This document shows positions 1 through 8,321 of a DNA stretch of 49,752 nt, piece after piece. The translations under genes and the position numbers were made by a program. A model generated the notes under the pieces. That model was given only the letters and a program-made list of their open reading frames with translations. It ran no database searches and was not told where the DNA came from. The stretch lies in contig CAIJYT010000037.1 of assembly GCA_903824935.1 (NCBI GenBank), positions 1 through 49,752 of the forward strand. The letters are read 5' to 3'. Numbering within the stretch: the first letter of the stretch is position 1; each line of letters opens with the position of its first letter. This DNA is from an uncultured Bacteroidales bacterium. GTDB lineage: Bacteria > Bacteroidota > Bacteroidia > Bacteroidales > FEN-979.

Positions 1-40
1 AAATCGAGTGGTGAAAAAAAGGTCGAACTGTCCATGGCCC

Positions 41-2365
41 TTATTTTTTCTTTTTGGATTTGGATTTGGATTTCGTCGGTTCGTTGGCTTCAATTATAGC
101 TTTCACATCCTCATAGGTGAGGTCGGCAGCAGTCTTTCCTTTGGGTATCTTATAATTCTCTTTTTTGAAGGATATGTAAGGACCGTACCTTCCGTTCAGC
201 ACTTTGATATCTGCATCTTCGGAATATTCCCTGATCACTTTTTTAATGTCTTCATGTCTTTTTACACTGATGATCTCAACAGCGCGCTCAAGGATAACGG
301 TAAGGGGGTCATCTGTTGCAGGCAATGAATAAAAAGCAGATTTATGCCTGATATAGGGACCGAATTTCCCGGAGGAAACTATGACCTCGGTTCCTTCAAA
401 ATCGCCAAGCGGCCTGGGAAGCTTGAAAAGGTCAAGGGTATCTTCAAGGCTTATCGTGTCGATGCTCTGGCCTTTTTTAAGAGCTGCAAAACGGGGCTTA
501 TCGCTGTTATCCGATTCTCCAAGTTGCGCCATCGGACCAAACCTCCCGATCTTTACATAAATGTTCAGCCCGGTTGCAGGATCCGTGCCAAGGAGTTTTT
601 CTCCCTTGACTTTTTGAGTGCTTCCCAATGTTACTTCTATCCTCTCATGAAAAGGAAAATAGAATTCTTTCATCATATCCTGCCATACAAGTTTGCCTTC
701 GGCAATCTCATCAAACTCTTCTTCAACCGTTGCCGTAAAGTTGTAATCCAGTATGTTATCAAAATTCTGGACCAGGAAACCGGTTACCAAAGCGCCTATA
801 TCCGTGGGGAACAATTTATTCTTTTCATTCCCTACAGTTTCAGTTTTCGTTTCGGCGGTAACTGTTTTATCTTTCAGGCTCAGGTAGTCATATATCCTTT
901 GAACCCCTGGCCTGTCCTCCTTTACAACGTATTCTCTTTTCTGGATTGTAGAGATGATGGGGGCATAGGTTGAAGGGCGTCCTATTCCAAGTTCTTCAAG
1001 TTTTTTTACGAGTGTTGCTTCCGTGTAGCGGGATGGCTGCTGTGTGAACTTTTGCTGGGCTATGAGTTCGCGCATTGTCAGCTGTTCCCCTTTTTTCATC
1101 GGAGGAAGCACGCCCTCATTGTCATCGCCGTTTTCGTCATCCGAAGATTCCATATAAACTTTAAGGAAACCATCGAACCTGATCACTTCTCCCCTGGCAA
1201 TGAATTTCTCTGATTTTCCGGAAATCCCTATGTTTACATTGGTCTTCTCAAGCTCAGCATCGGCCATCTGGGAAGCAATAGTACGCTTCCATATGAGGTC
1301 GTATAATCTCTTGCCCGAACGATCGGCTTCAATTGATTTATTGCTCAGGTATGTCGGACGAATGGCTTCATGTGCTTCCTGGGCCCCTTTGGTCTTGGTC
1401 GCATATTTCCTCGTTTTCACATATTCTTCACCGTAAGTTTCGGTAACTTCTTTCCTGGCCATGCCAATTGCCATATCAGAAAGGTTCACCGAGTCGGTCC
1501 TCATATAGGTGATCTTCCCCGATTCATACAATTCCTGTGCAATGCGCATGGTATTGGCAACCGAAAAACCAAGCTTGCGCGAGGCTTCCTGCTGAAGGGT
1601 TGATGTGGTAAAAGGAGGCGCCGGGGATTTCCTGGCCGGCCTGGTTTCAACTTCATCAACAGTATACTGAACATCCATGCATTGGTTGAGAAATTCCAGG
1701 GCGTCTTCCTTTGACTGGAACCTCTTGTTCAGCTCGGCACTGACCGTTTTAAGTTTTTTCCCGTCGTGGACCATAAAATCACCGGTGATGCGGTAGGATG
1801 AAACAGACTGGAAATTTTTTATCTCTTCTTCACGTTCAACGATCAACCTTACTGCAACAGACTGAACCCTTCCTGCAGATAAGGATGGTTTTATCTTTTT
1901 CCAGAGGAGGGGCGAAAGTTCAAAACCTACAAGCCTGTCTAAGATCCGCCTTGCCTGCTGGGCATTGACCAGGTTCATATCCAGTTCACGGGGATTATCA
2001 ATGGCTTCCAGTATTGCACTCTTGGTGATTTCATGGAAAGCAATACGTTGGGTGTTATTTTTCTTTAATCCAAGCGTTTCCATAAGGTGCCAGGCAATGG
2101 CTTCACCCTCGCGGTCTTCATCGGAAGCCAGCCAAACCATTTCACTCTCCTGTGCCAGTTTTTTCAGCTCACCTACAATTTTCTTTTTCTCGGGAGAGAC
2201 AATGTATTTTGGCTCGAAACCCTTTTCAACATCTACCCCAAGGTCTTTTTTCGAAAGATCAGCAACATGGCCCATACAGGACCTTACAATGAAATCATTT
2301 CCAAGGAATCCTCCAATGGTTTTCGCTTTCGCGGGAGACTCAACAATCACTAAATTTTTTGTCAT
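41..2365 (-). CDS. topA: DNA topoisomerase I (type IA)
   Basis: Relaxes negatively supercoiled DNA by cutting and passing one strand. The N-terminal Toprim motif VESPAKAKT lies at residues 6-14, the acidic Toprim motif reads DEDREGE, and the catalytic tyrosine is Tyr287 in YMRTDS. The product is 774 residues, usual for a bacterial TopA. The C-terminal part carries repeated GRFGP/GRYGP-type segments rather than four-cysteine zinc fingers and ends in a basic KSKSKSKKKK tail encoded over a short tandem GGATTT repeat. The reading frame is open upstream to a TTG at 2413, but the ATG at 2365 gives the conserved start MTKNLVIVESP and leaves room for a promoter, so I chose it. It is divergent from miaB. 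Family assignment is secure. Confidence 0.97.
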   Translation of the reverse strand: MTKNLVIVESPAKAKTIGGFLGNDFIVRSCMGHVADLSKKDLGVDVEKGFEPKYIVSPEKKKIVGELKKLAQESEMVWLASDEDREGEAIAWHLMETLGLKKNNTQRIAFHEITKSAILEAIDNPRELDMNLVNAQQARRILDRLVGFELSPLLWKKIKPSLSAGRVQSVAVRLIVEREEEIKNFQSVSSYRITGDFMVHDGKKLKTVSAELNKRFQSKEDALEFLNQCMDVQYTVDEVETRPARKSPAPPFTTSTLQQEASRKLGFSVANTMRIAQELYESGKITYMRTDSVNLSDMAIGMARKEVTETYGEEYVKTRKYATKTKGAQEAHEAIRPTYLSNKSIEADRSGKRLYDLIWKRTIASQMADAELEKTNVNIGISGKSEKFIARGEVIRFDGFLKVYMESSDDENGDDNEGVLPPMKKGEQLTMRELIAQQKFTQQPSRYTEATLVKKLEELGIGRPSTYAPIISTIQKREYVVKEDRPGVQRIYDYLSLKDKTVTAETKTETVGNEKNKLFPTDIGALVTGFLVQNFDNILDYNFTATVEEEFDEIAEGKLVWQDMMKEFYFPFHERIEVTLGSTQKVKGEKLLGTDPATGLNIYVKIGRFGPMAQLGESDNSDKPRFAALKKGQSIDTISLEDTLDLFKLPRPLGDFEGTEVIVSSGKFGPYIRHKSAFYSLPATDDPLTVILERAVEIISVKRHEDIKKVIREYSEDADIKVLNGRYGPYISFKKENYKIPKGKTAADLTYEDVKAIIEANEPTKSKSKSKKKK

Positions 2366-2399
2366 AATAGCAACGGATTGCATTATTCCAATCCGGGTA

Positions 2400-2407
2400 C
2401 AAAAGTA
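2400..2407 (-). promoter_or_regulatory. Bacteroidota -7 promoter box for topA
   Basis: The minus strand reads TACTTTTG, an exact match to TAnnTTTG, 34 nt before the topA ATG. No TTG -33 element is evident at the usual spacing. Confidence 0.5.
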
Positions 2408-2426
2408 CGACAATTAACATAATACG

Positions 2427-2434
2427 TACCTTTG
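2427..2434 (+). promoter_or_regulatory. Bacteroidota -7 promoter box for miaB
   Basis: TACCTTTG is an exact match to TAnnTTTG, 44 nt before the miaB start. It lies 19 bp from the opposed topA box, so the two housekeeping genes share a compact divergent promoter region. Confidence 0.55.
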
Positions 2435-2478
2435 TGCCCATTTTAATCCTTAATCCGCCATCATGCGAAAGGTGATAC

Positions 2479-3813
2479 ATGAAAGAAAATAAAATTCGAA
2501 AATTCCATATAGAAACTTACGGCTGCCAGATGAATTTCTCTGACAGTGAGATCGTTGCCTCTATCCTTACCTCTCAAGGCTTCGAGGCTTCCGATGAGCT
2601 GCTCAATGCCGATATAATCCTGTTGAATACATGTTCAATACGTGAACATGCCGAGGACAGGGTGAGGAAACGCCTGCATTATTTCCGTTCACTGAAAAAG
2701 AAAAATCCCGGCCTTACCATCGGCCTTTTAGGATGCATGGCAGAACGGACCAAAACAGCACTGATGGAGGAGGAGCAACTTCTTGACCTGATCGCGGGAC
2801 CCGATTCCTACCGTCACCTGCCTGCTTTGCTGGCCCAGGCTGAGTCGGGGCAAAAAGCCATTGATACTATTTTGTCTTCGGATGAGACTTATGCTGATAT
2901 CAGTCCTGTGAGACTCGAAACTAACGGGGTTTCTGCTTTCATATCCATTATGAGGGGCTGTGAAAATTTCTGCTCTTACTGTGTTGTCCCTTACGCAAGG
3001 GGGCAGGAACGAAGCCGTGATCCGCAATCAGTGATCCGTGAAGCAAAAGACATTTTCCTTCAGGGTTACCGTGAAGTGACACTTCTCGGGCAAAATGTGA
3101 ACTCCTATCAGTGGAAGGATGGAGGTGAAACTGTTAACTTTCCTCTCCTTCTTGAAAAGATAGCAGCTCTCGACATCAGGTTAAGGGTCAGGTTTGCCAC
3201 TTCGCATCCTAAGGACCTTAGCGCTGAACTGATAGGGACAATTGCATCACATCCCAACATCTGCAAAGCCATCCACCTGCCTGTACAGAGCGGAAGCAAT
3301 ACAGTACTTGATAAGATGAACCGGAAATACACCAGGGAAGAATATCTGGAGAAAATAAAAGCCATCAGGAGCCAGATCCCCGACTGCACTATTTCGACCG
3401 ACATCATCACCGGGTTCTGTGACGAAACTGAAGAAGACCACAGGCAAACCCTTGAACTGATGAAAGAAGCTGCATTTGATTATGCTTTCATGTTCAAATA
3501 TTCCGAGAGACCTCAAACTATTGCAGCCGATCAGTACGATGATAACGTGCCTGCCGACATAAAAGAAAGAAGGCTGAGGGAGATCATTGAACTTCAGCAG
3601 GAACTTTCATCCTCAAGCAACCACAGGGACCTGGGTGAAACATTCGAGGTCCTTATTGAAGGTATTTCAAAGCGTTCAAACACACAATACTTTGGAAGGA
3701 ACTCCCAGAACAAGGTCCTTGTTTTTCCTGTTACTGTTCAAAATCGGGGAGAATACGTAAATGTCAAGGTAAAAAGGGTCACTTCAGCCACCTTGATAGG
3801 GGATGCCGTTTAG
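2479..3813 (+). CDS. miaB: tRNA-2-methylthio-N6-dimethylallyladenosine synthase MiaB
   Basis: Radical SAM methylthiotransferase that converts i6A37 to ms2i6A37 in tRNAs reading UNN codons. The UPF0004 domain carries cysteines C16, C52 and C86 for the auxiliary 4Fe-4S cluster. The radical-SAM CxxxCxxC is C161, C165 and C168 in GCENFCSYC. A TRAM RNA-binding domain closes the protein at about residues 375-444. The length of 444 residues is typical. The N-terminal YGCQMN motif and the full cysteine set favour MiaB over MtaB or RimO. It is transcribed divergently from topA from its own -7 box. Confidence 0.96.
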   Translation: MKENKIRKFHIETYGCQMNFSDSEIVASILTSQGFEASDELLNADIILLNTCSIREHAEDRVRKRLHYFRSLKKKNPGLTIGLLGCMAERTKTALMEEEQLLDLIAGPDSYRHLPALLAQAESGQKAIDTILSSDETYADISPVRLETNGVSAFISIMRGCENFCSYCVVPYARGQERSRDPQSVIREAKDIFLQGYREVTLLGQNVNSYQWKDGGETVNFPLLLEKIAALDIRLRVRFATSHPKDLSAELIGTIASHPNICKAIHLPVQSGSNTVLDKMNRKYTREEYLEKIKAIRSQIPDCTISTDIITGFCDETEEDHRQTLELMKEAAFDYAFMFKYSERPQTIAADQYDDNVPADIKERRLREIIELQQELSSSSNHRDLGETFEVLIEGISKRSNTQYFGRNSQNKVLVFPVTVQNRGEYVNVKVKRVTSATLIGDAV

Positions 3814-3931
3814 CTGTCTTACTTGCTGAATATCTGCGTATTAATTCTTTACGCTCCTTCATCCGCATTCAATTTTGTCATGAAAATTTTAGGATGTTTC
3901 TCCCATTTTATTAGATTTGCCTGAAAATGCT

Positions 3932-3939
3932 TAATTTTG
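3932..3939 (+). promoter_or_regulatory. Bacteroidota -7 box before the polysaccharide export gene
   Basis: TAATTTTG is an exact TAnnTTTG match, 21 nt before the ATG at 3961. It covers the in-frame TTG at 3937 and so argues against that codon as the start. Confidence 0.55.
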
Positions 3940-3960
3940 CACACTCAATTTAAGGCATCT

Positions 3961-4761
3961 ATGAAGCAATACCTGAAACTGCTTACAAAATCAGCTTTTC
4001 TTTTCCTTGTAATTATCCTTGTTTTTTCTTCCTGCGTTCCCCAGAAAAAAATTCTATACCTCCAGAAACAACAGGAGAAGGACACTGCAAGCATTTATGC
4101 GCACAAACACCCGCCCGATTACAGGATACAGCCAAGGGATAATGTGTATATCAAACTGTTCACACTTGATGAAAAAAGTAATATGTTTTTCAACAAGCAG
4201 TCGTCGTCGAGCAACTATAACGATTACGCGAACGACGCCAGCATTTACCTGAATTCCTATTCGGTTAGTCCCGACGGGTATATTGATTTTCCGGTTGTCG
4301 GAAAAGTGATGATCAAAGATCTTACTGTAACCGAAGTCAAAGACGTACTTCAGAAAATTATCAACGAGTACCTTAAGGAAACCGTGGTGGTGGTGAAAAT
4401 GGTCAATTTTAAAATCACCATTCTTGGTGAAGTTGCCCGCCCCGGGGAGTTTACCATTTACCAGGACAAGATCAATTTTTTTGAGGCTATCTCCCTGGCC
4501 AATGACATTACCGAATTCGGTGCCAGGAAGCGAGTCGCCCTCATCCGAATGACTCCTGGCGGTTCAAGGGTGTATAAACTCGATATGACTTCCGATTCCT
4601 TTCTGAAATCAGACCAGTTTTACCTGCAGCCGAACGATATCATTTATGTGCCGCCCCTGGGTTACAAGCGCTGGGGTCTTGGAACACAGTTCCCCTGGGC
4701 TATTGTCATAGCAGGTATATCCACAGGCCTCCTTTTAGTTGCTTATATAAAGACCTTTTAA
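3961..4761 (+). CDS. Polysaccharide export outer-membrane lipoprotein (Wza/GumB type)
   Basis: Predicted outer-membrane export component for capsule or exopolysaccharide, the partner of the chain-length/tyrosine-kinase protein encoded next. The N-terminus is a lipoprotein signal peptide ending in the lipobox FSSC at about residue 24. A Poly_export domain (YRIQPRDNVYIKL onward) follows, then an SLBB-type domain (ITILGEVARPGEFTIY). The C-terminus has one hydrophobic segment, WAIVIAGISTGLLLVAYI, a usual end for the Bacteroidota form. The product is 266 residues. I chose the ATG at 3961 because the upstream TTG falls inside the -7 promoter box. No glycosyltransferases are nearby, so the exported polymer is unknown. 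Confidence 0.9.
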   Translation: MKQYLKLLTKSAFLFLVIILVFSSCVPQKKILYLQKQQEKDTASIYAHKHPPDYRIQPRDNVYIKLFTLDEKSNMFFNKQSSSSNYNDYANDASIYLNSYSVSPDGYIDFPVVGKVMIKDLTVTEVKDVLQKIINEYLKETVVVVKMVNFKITILGEVARPGEFTIYQDKINFFEAISLANDITEFGARKRVALIRMTPGGSRVYKLDMTSDSFLKSDQFYLQPNDIIYVPPLGYKRWGLGTQFPWAIVIAGISTGLLLVAYIKTF

Positions 4762-4779
4762 TCAGTAAATCCTTCTTTC

Positions 4780-5739
4780 GTGAACGATAATAATCCACAG
4801 GACTTCCAGCAAGAGCAGCAACAGTCGGTTGACTATAAAGTTCTGCTTTTCAAATTTTACCGGTATTGGTACTTCTTTGCCATCACGGTATTCATTGCCC
4901 TGATCATTGCATTTATTTTCAACAAATACACCAGTCCTGTTTATGAAGTCAAGACTTCAATCCTCATAAAGGACAAATCGGAAAATAAACTCAGCGCCCA
5001 GAGCATTATGGGGCTGGGAGGTCTCAACAATATGCAGAACCTCCAGAACGAGATCGGGGTTTTGTCATCTTATACCCTGACTTACCGCACTATTGCAAAG
5101 ATAGGTTTCGAGATCTCTTATTTCAGCGAGGAAAATTTCATCAGCAAGGAGATCTATAAAGACAGTCCGTTTACCGTTGAAATTGACACGGTTTACCCCC
5201 AGCCTGTCAATATGCGCTTTAACATTTCCATCGCCTCCAAAGACAAATACCGGTTAGAAGCCAAAGAGGAAGACATCAAGTTTTATAATTTCTCAAAAAA
5301 AGACAAAGTACCTGGACGTAAAGAAAGGGTTGCAGTTGATGAAACCTTTGAGTTCGGGAAATGGGTGCAGGGTAATAATTTCCGCTTCAGGCTGCTTCTC
5401 ACTCCCATGTTCAACCAGGAGAAGGACCTGACCCGTACTTTCTTTTTCCAGATCAATGATTACGAATCCCTGGTGACCCAGTATAAGGGCTTCAGCATTG
5501 AACCTATCAATAAAGAGGCCTCCATTGTTGAAATAAAACTCAAAGGCGGCAACGTAAATAAACTGGCCGATTTTTTAGATGCGCTGGAAGGGAATACCTT
5601 ACCAAGGACCTGGAACGTAAGAATCTTGTTGCAGGGCGTACTATTAAGTTCATTGACAACGAGCTCCAAGGTATCAGCGACACCCTTCATTCTACCGAAA
5701 AGGCTCTTGAAGTTTTCCGTACGAATAAAGAAATCATGA
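4780..5739 (+). CDS. N-terminal part of a frameshifted Wzc-like chain-length regulator/BY-kinase
   Basis: This is the Wzz-like part of a capsule polymerisation co-polymerase. It has a cytoplasmic lead, transmembrane segment 1 (YFFAITVFIALIIAFIF, about residues 31-47) and the start of the large periplasmic domain. It begins with GTG, 18 nt after the export gene. The family-like sequence runs to about 5586 (LADFLDAL) and then degenerates. From 5592 the expected coiled coil (EYLTKDLERKN) continues in the -1 frame, the frame of the next entry. Joining the parts gives an 829-residue protein, a normal length. The last 50 or so residues of this frame are therefore probably not real protein. The cause may be a one-base deletion near 5587-5591, an assembly error, or -1 ribosomal frameshifting. 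Confidence 0.8.
   Translation: MNDNNPQDFQQEQQQSVDYKVLLFKFYRYWYFFAITVFIALIIAFIFNKYTSPVYEVKTSILIKDKSENKLSAQSIMGLGGLNNMQNLQNEIGVLSSYTLTYRTIAKIGFEISYFSEENFISKEIYKDSPFTVEIDTVYPQPVNMRFNISIASKDKYRLEAKEEDIKFYNFSKKDKVPGRKERVAVDETFEFGKWVQGNNFRFRLLLTPMFNQEKDLTRTFFFQINDYESLVTQYKGFSIEPINKEASIVEIKLKGGNVNKLADFLDALEGNTLPRTWNVRILLQGVLLSSLTTSSKVSATPFILPKRLLKFSVRIKKS
5571..5577 (+). other. In-frame slippery heptamer T TTT TTA
   Basis: Six T then A, phased as T-TTT-TTA in the zero frame of the gene starting at 4780. This is a canonical X-XXY-YYZ -1 slip site, and slipping here enters exactly the frame that encodes the rest of the kinase. Only a weak downstream hairpin (CCTT-ACC-AAGG, about 5598-5608) is visible, so function is uncertain. 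Confidence 0.3.
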
Positions 5740-7268
5740 ACCTGGATGACGTAAGCAAACAGGTTTTTGAGAAAATGATGGAACTGCAGGATGAGAAAGC
5801 CGTTTTGCTGGTACAATCAAAGTACCTGAGCAATCTTGCCCAATACCTTGAGAGAAACCAGAAACTGGATGAGCTGGTGGTCCCCGCCTCCATGGGCGTA
5901 GAGAATCCCATGCTCAACGATCTTACCATGAAGCTTACTGATCTGTATACCAAGCGTACCGAAATTTCACAGTACTCAAAAGGGAAAAACCCCACCCTGC
6001 TTTCCATCGACCAGCAGATCTCCACGATAAAAAACGCCCTGGTTGAGAATATAAAAAGCGCTATCAACACTAATAATATTGCACTTAAGGAGATTAACGA
6101 CCGTGTGGCCCAGTACACTTCAAAGATCAGCACCCTGCCCGAAACCCAGCGTGTACTTTTTGGTATTGAACGCAGGTTCAAGTTAACCGATGCCATATAT
6201 ACTTACCTGATGCAGAAACGCTCGGAAGCCCAGATCACCCAGGCTTCAAACCTCTCCGACAATGAAGTGGTGGATGCTGCAATGGGTGGTACAAGCCCCG
6301 TCTTCCCCAAGAAAAGCCTGAATTATATCATTGCCCTTATCCTCGGCATCATCCTTCCCATCATCTATATCCTAGGGAAGGATTATTTCAATGATAAGAT
6401 CATGGAAAGGGAGGACATTGAAAGGATTACCAAACTCCCTATCGTAGGGCATATCATCCATTCGGACAAGAAAAGCGAGGTGGTGGTCATCGACTCACCC
6501 AAATCGACTATTGCCGAGTCATTCCGCTCGGTCCGTACCAACCTTCAGTTCCTGCTCCAGGGCAAGGAAAAGATCACCGTGCTTGTCACCGCCGATATGG
6601 TGAGTGCAGGAAAGACCTTCACGTCCATCAACCTCGCCTCCATCTATGCAATGTATGGTAAAAAGACACTGCTGGTAGGCTTTGACCTCCGCAAACCCAA
6701 GATCTACCAGGATTTCGGGCTTACGAATGCCGAAGGTATATCTTCCTACCTGATCAATAAAAGCAAGATCGAGGATATCATACAGTTCTCGGGTATTGAA
6801 AACCTCGACATCATAATGGCCGGCCCTGTTCCTCCCAACCCTGCCGAGCTTATCGCTTCGGCCAAATGTTCCGAAATGTTCACGAGGCTGAAAGAAATTT
6901 ATGACTATATCATCATTGACACTCCTCCCGTTGGGCTGGTTACGGATGCTTTCCTTCTCATGAAACATGCCGATGCAAACCTCTTCCTCGTCAGGCAGAA
7001 TTATACCAACAAGAAGATCTTTGCCAGCATCATCAAGGATATGGAGAAACGCAACATCCCGGGTCTTGCCATCCTTGTTAACGACGTCAAGCTCACCCGC
7101 AGTTCCTATGGTTACGGGTACGGCTATGGTTACGGTTATGGCTATGGCTACGGATACGGCTATGGTTACGGATACGGCTATGGTTACGGATACGGGTATT
7201 ATTCCGACGACAAAGAATCTTCGAAAAAGAAGAAAAGCACTCTTCAGAAAATTTTCGGCAAAGCTTAA
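5736..7268 (+). CDS. C-terminal part of the frameshifted Wzc-like protein: coiled coil, second TM and BY-kinase domain
   Basis: Bacterial tyrosine kinase that autophosphorylates a C-terminal tyrosine cluster to control polysaccharide chain assembly. Visible here are a periplasmic coiled coil, transmembrane segment 2 (LNYIIALILGIILPIIYIL, about residues 198-216), Walker A (SAGKT, residues 290-294), Walker A' (LLVGFDLRKPK) and Walker B (YIIIDTPPVG). The tail has 17 tyrosines alternating with glycine, then a basic KKKK stretch. The ATG at 5736 overlaps the previous frame's stop as ATGA. However, homologous coding continues upstream in this frame to 5592, so this ATG is probably an artefact of the frameshift and the true product starts at 4780. 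Confidence 0.85.
   Translation: MNLDDVSKQVFEKMMELQDEKAVLLVQSKYLSNLAQYLERNQKLDELVVPASMGVENPMLNDLTMKLTDLYTKRTEISQYSKGKNPTLLSIDQQISTIKNALVENIKSAINTNNIALKEINDRVAQYTSKISTLPETQRVLFGIERRFKLTDAIYTYLMQKRSEAQITQASNLSDNEVVDAAMGGTSPVFPKKSLNYIIALILGIILPIIYILGKDYFNDKIMEREDIERITKLPIVGHIIHSDKKSEVVVIDSPKSTIAESFRSVRTNLQFLLQGKEKITVLVTADMVSAGKTFTSINLASIYAMYGKKTLLVGFDLRKPKIYQDFGLTNAEGISSYLINKSKIEDIIQFSGIENLDIIMAGPVPPNPAELIASAKCSEMFTRLKEIYDYIIIDTPPVGLVTDAFLLMKHADANLFLVRQNYTNKKIFASIIKDMEKRNIPGLAILVNDVKLTRSSYGYGYGYGYGYGYGYGYGYGYGYGYGYGYGYYSDDKESSKKKKSTLQKIFGKA
7107..7202 (+). repeat. Gly-Tyr repeat in the kinase tail
   Basis: Thirty-two codons encode 16 tyrosines separated by single glycines plus a terminal Tyr-Tyr. 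The 3' half has an 18-bp unit of three Tyr-Gly pairs repeated about three times. The 5' half varies in synonymous codons, which suggests an old array with a recent partial expansion. Confidence 0.9.
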
Positions 7269-7283
7269 TGCTGTAGTGAAGTA

Positions 7284-8189
7284 ATGAAAACCTACAATTT
7301 AACGCATCTCGAGGAGCTTGAGTCGGAAGCCATTTACATTTTAAGGGAAGTTGCCGCCCAGTTCGAGAGGCCGGCTTTGCTTTTTTCAGGCGGCAAGGAC
7401 TCCATCGTTCTGGTGCATCTTTCAAGGAAAGCATTCTACCCTGCTTCAATCCCTTTCCCCCTGGTGCATATCGATACCGGACATAATTTCGAAGAAGCCA
7501 TCACATTCCGCGATGAACTGGTTGAAAAACTGAATGCCCGCCTGATTGTCGGTTCCGTCCAGGAATCCATTGACACCGGCAGGGTGGTTGAAGAAAAAGG
7601 TATCAATGCAAGCCGCAATGTACTTCAAACAGTTACACTTCTCGACACCATCGAGAAGAATAAATTTGATGCGGCTATAGGCGGCGGGCGCAGGGACGAA
7701 GAAAAAGCAAGGGCAAAGGAAAGGTTCTTTTCACACCGGGACGAGTTCGGGCAGTGGGATCCCAAAAACCAGAGACCGGAACTCTGGAATACCTTCAACG
7801 GGAAAAAGAGAATGGGCGAGCACTTCAGGGTGTTTCCCATCAGCAACTGGACCGAAATGGATGTATGGCAGTACATTCTCCAGGAAAATATAGAACTCCC
7901 CAGCCTTTATTTCACCCACGAAAGGGAGGTTTTCTTCCGCGACGGGATATGGCTTGCCACTGCGCCATTCATGGCCATGAAACCCGGTGAAAAAGCTGAA
8001 ACGCTGCGTGTCCGCTGCCGCACCGTAGGGGATCTTTCCTGTACAGGATTAGTATTATCCACTGCGGATAACTTAGAGGATATCATCCTGGAGATTGCTG
8101 CAACAAGGGTAACCGAACGGGGTGGACGTTACGACGACAAGAGGTCCGATGCCGCAATGGAGGACAGGAAAAAGGAAGGATATTTTTGA
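7284..8189 (+). CDS. cysD: Sulfate adenylyltransferase subunit 2
   Basis: Small catalytic subunit of ATP sulfurylase, which makes adenosine 5'-phosphosulfate from ATP and sulfate. The PP-loop SGGKDS is at residues 35-40. The family sequence GGGRRDEEKARAKER and the C-terminal RCRTVGDLSCTG are present, and 301 residues is the standard length. It starts 15 nt after the kinase gene, so transcription may continue from the polysaccharide genes. CysN follows but is separated by a repeat element whose first unit overlaps the cysD stop codon. No APS kinase (cysC) or PAPS reductase is in the window, so the fate of the product (cysteine synthesis or sulfation) cannot be told. Confidence 0.96.
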   Translation: MKTYNLTHLEELESEAIYILREVAAQFERPALLFSGGKDSIVLVHLSRKAFYPASIPFPLVHIDTGHNFEEAITFRDELVEKLNARLIVGSVQESIDTGRVVEEKGINASRNVLQTVTLLDTIEKNKFDAAIGGGRRDEEKARAKERFFSHRDEFGQWDPKNQRPELWNTFNGKKRMGEHFRVFPISNWTEMDVWQYILQENIELPSLYFTHEREVFFRDGIWLATAPFMAMKPGEKAETLRVRCRTVGDLSCTGLVLSTADNLEDIILEIAATRVTERGGRYDDKRSDAAMEDRKKEGYF

Positions 8190-8316
8190 GTTACGATTGG
8201 ACGATTGACGATTTCAGAATGAATTTTTCGTTTGATGATTGACAATTAATGTTTTAACTCGTAAATCGTAACTCACACAATTCAATCGTAACTCATAAAT
8301 CGAGCAATCGTAAATC
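8188..8316. repeat. Mirrored heptamer element, copy A
   Basis: A 129-bp imperfect palindrome that fills the cysD-cysN gap. Left-arm blocks have lengths 7-8-7-7-13-7-7 (GAGTTAC, GATTGGAC, GATTGAC, GATTTCA, 13 nt, GTTTGAT, GATTGAC). The right arm mirrors this as 7-7-13-7-7-8-7 (GTAAATC, GTAACTC, 13 nt, GTAACTC, ATAAATC, GAGCAATC, GTAAATC). The centre is AT-rich. It has no open reading frame of its own. Confidence 0.85.
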
Positions 8317-8321
8317 AAGTT

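Noticed and set aside
1-40. Terminator after topA at the window edge
   Set aside because: There is an A-rich stretch but no stem-loop can be drawn in the 40 bases available.
2366-2413. Upstream TTG start for topA
   Set aside because: It adds 16 unconserved residues and runs into the -7 promoter box; the ATG at 2365 gives the family's usual N-terminus.
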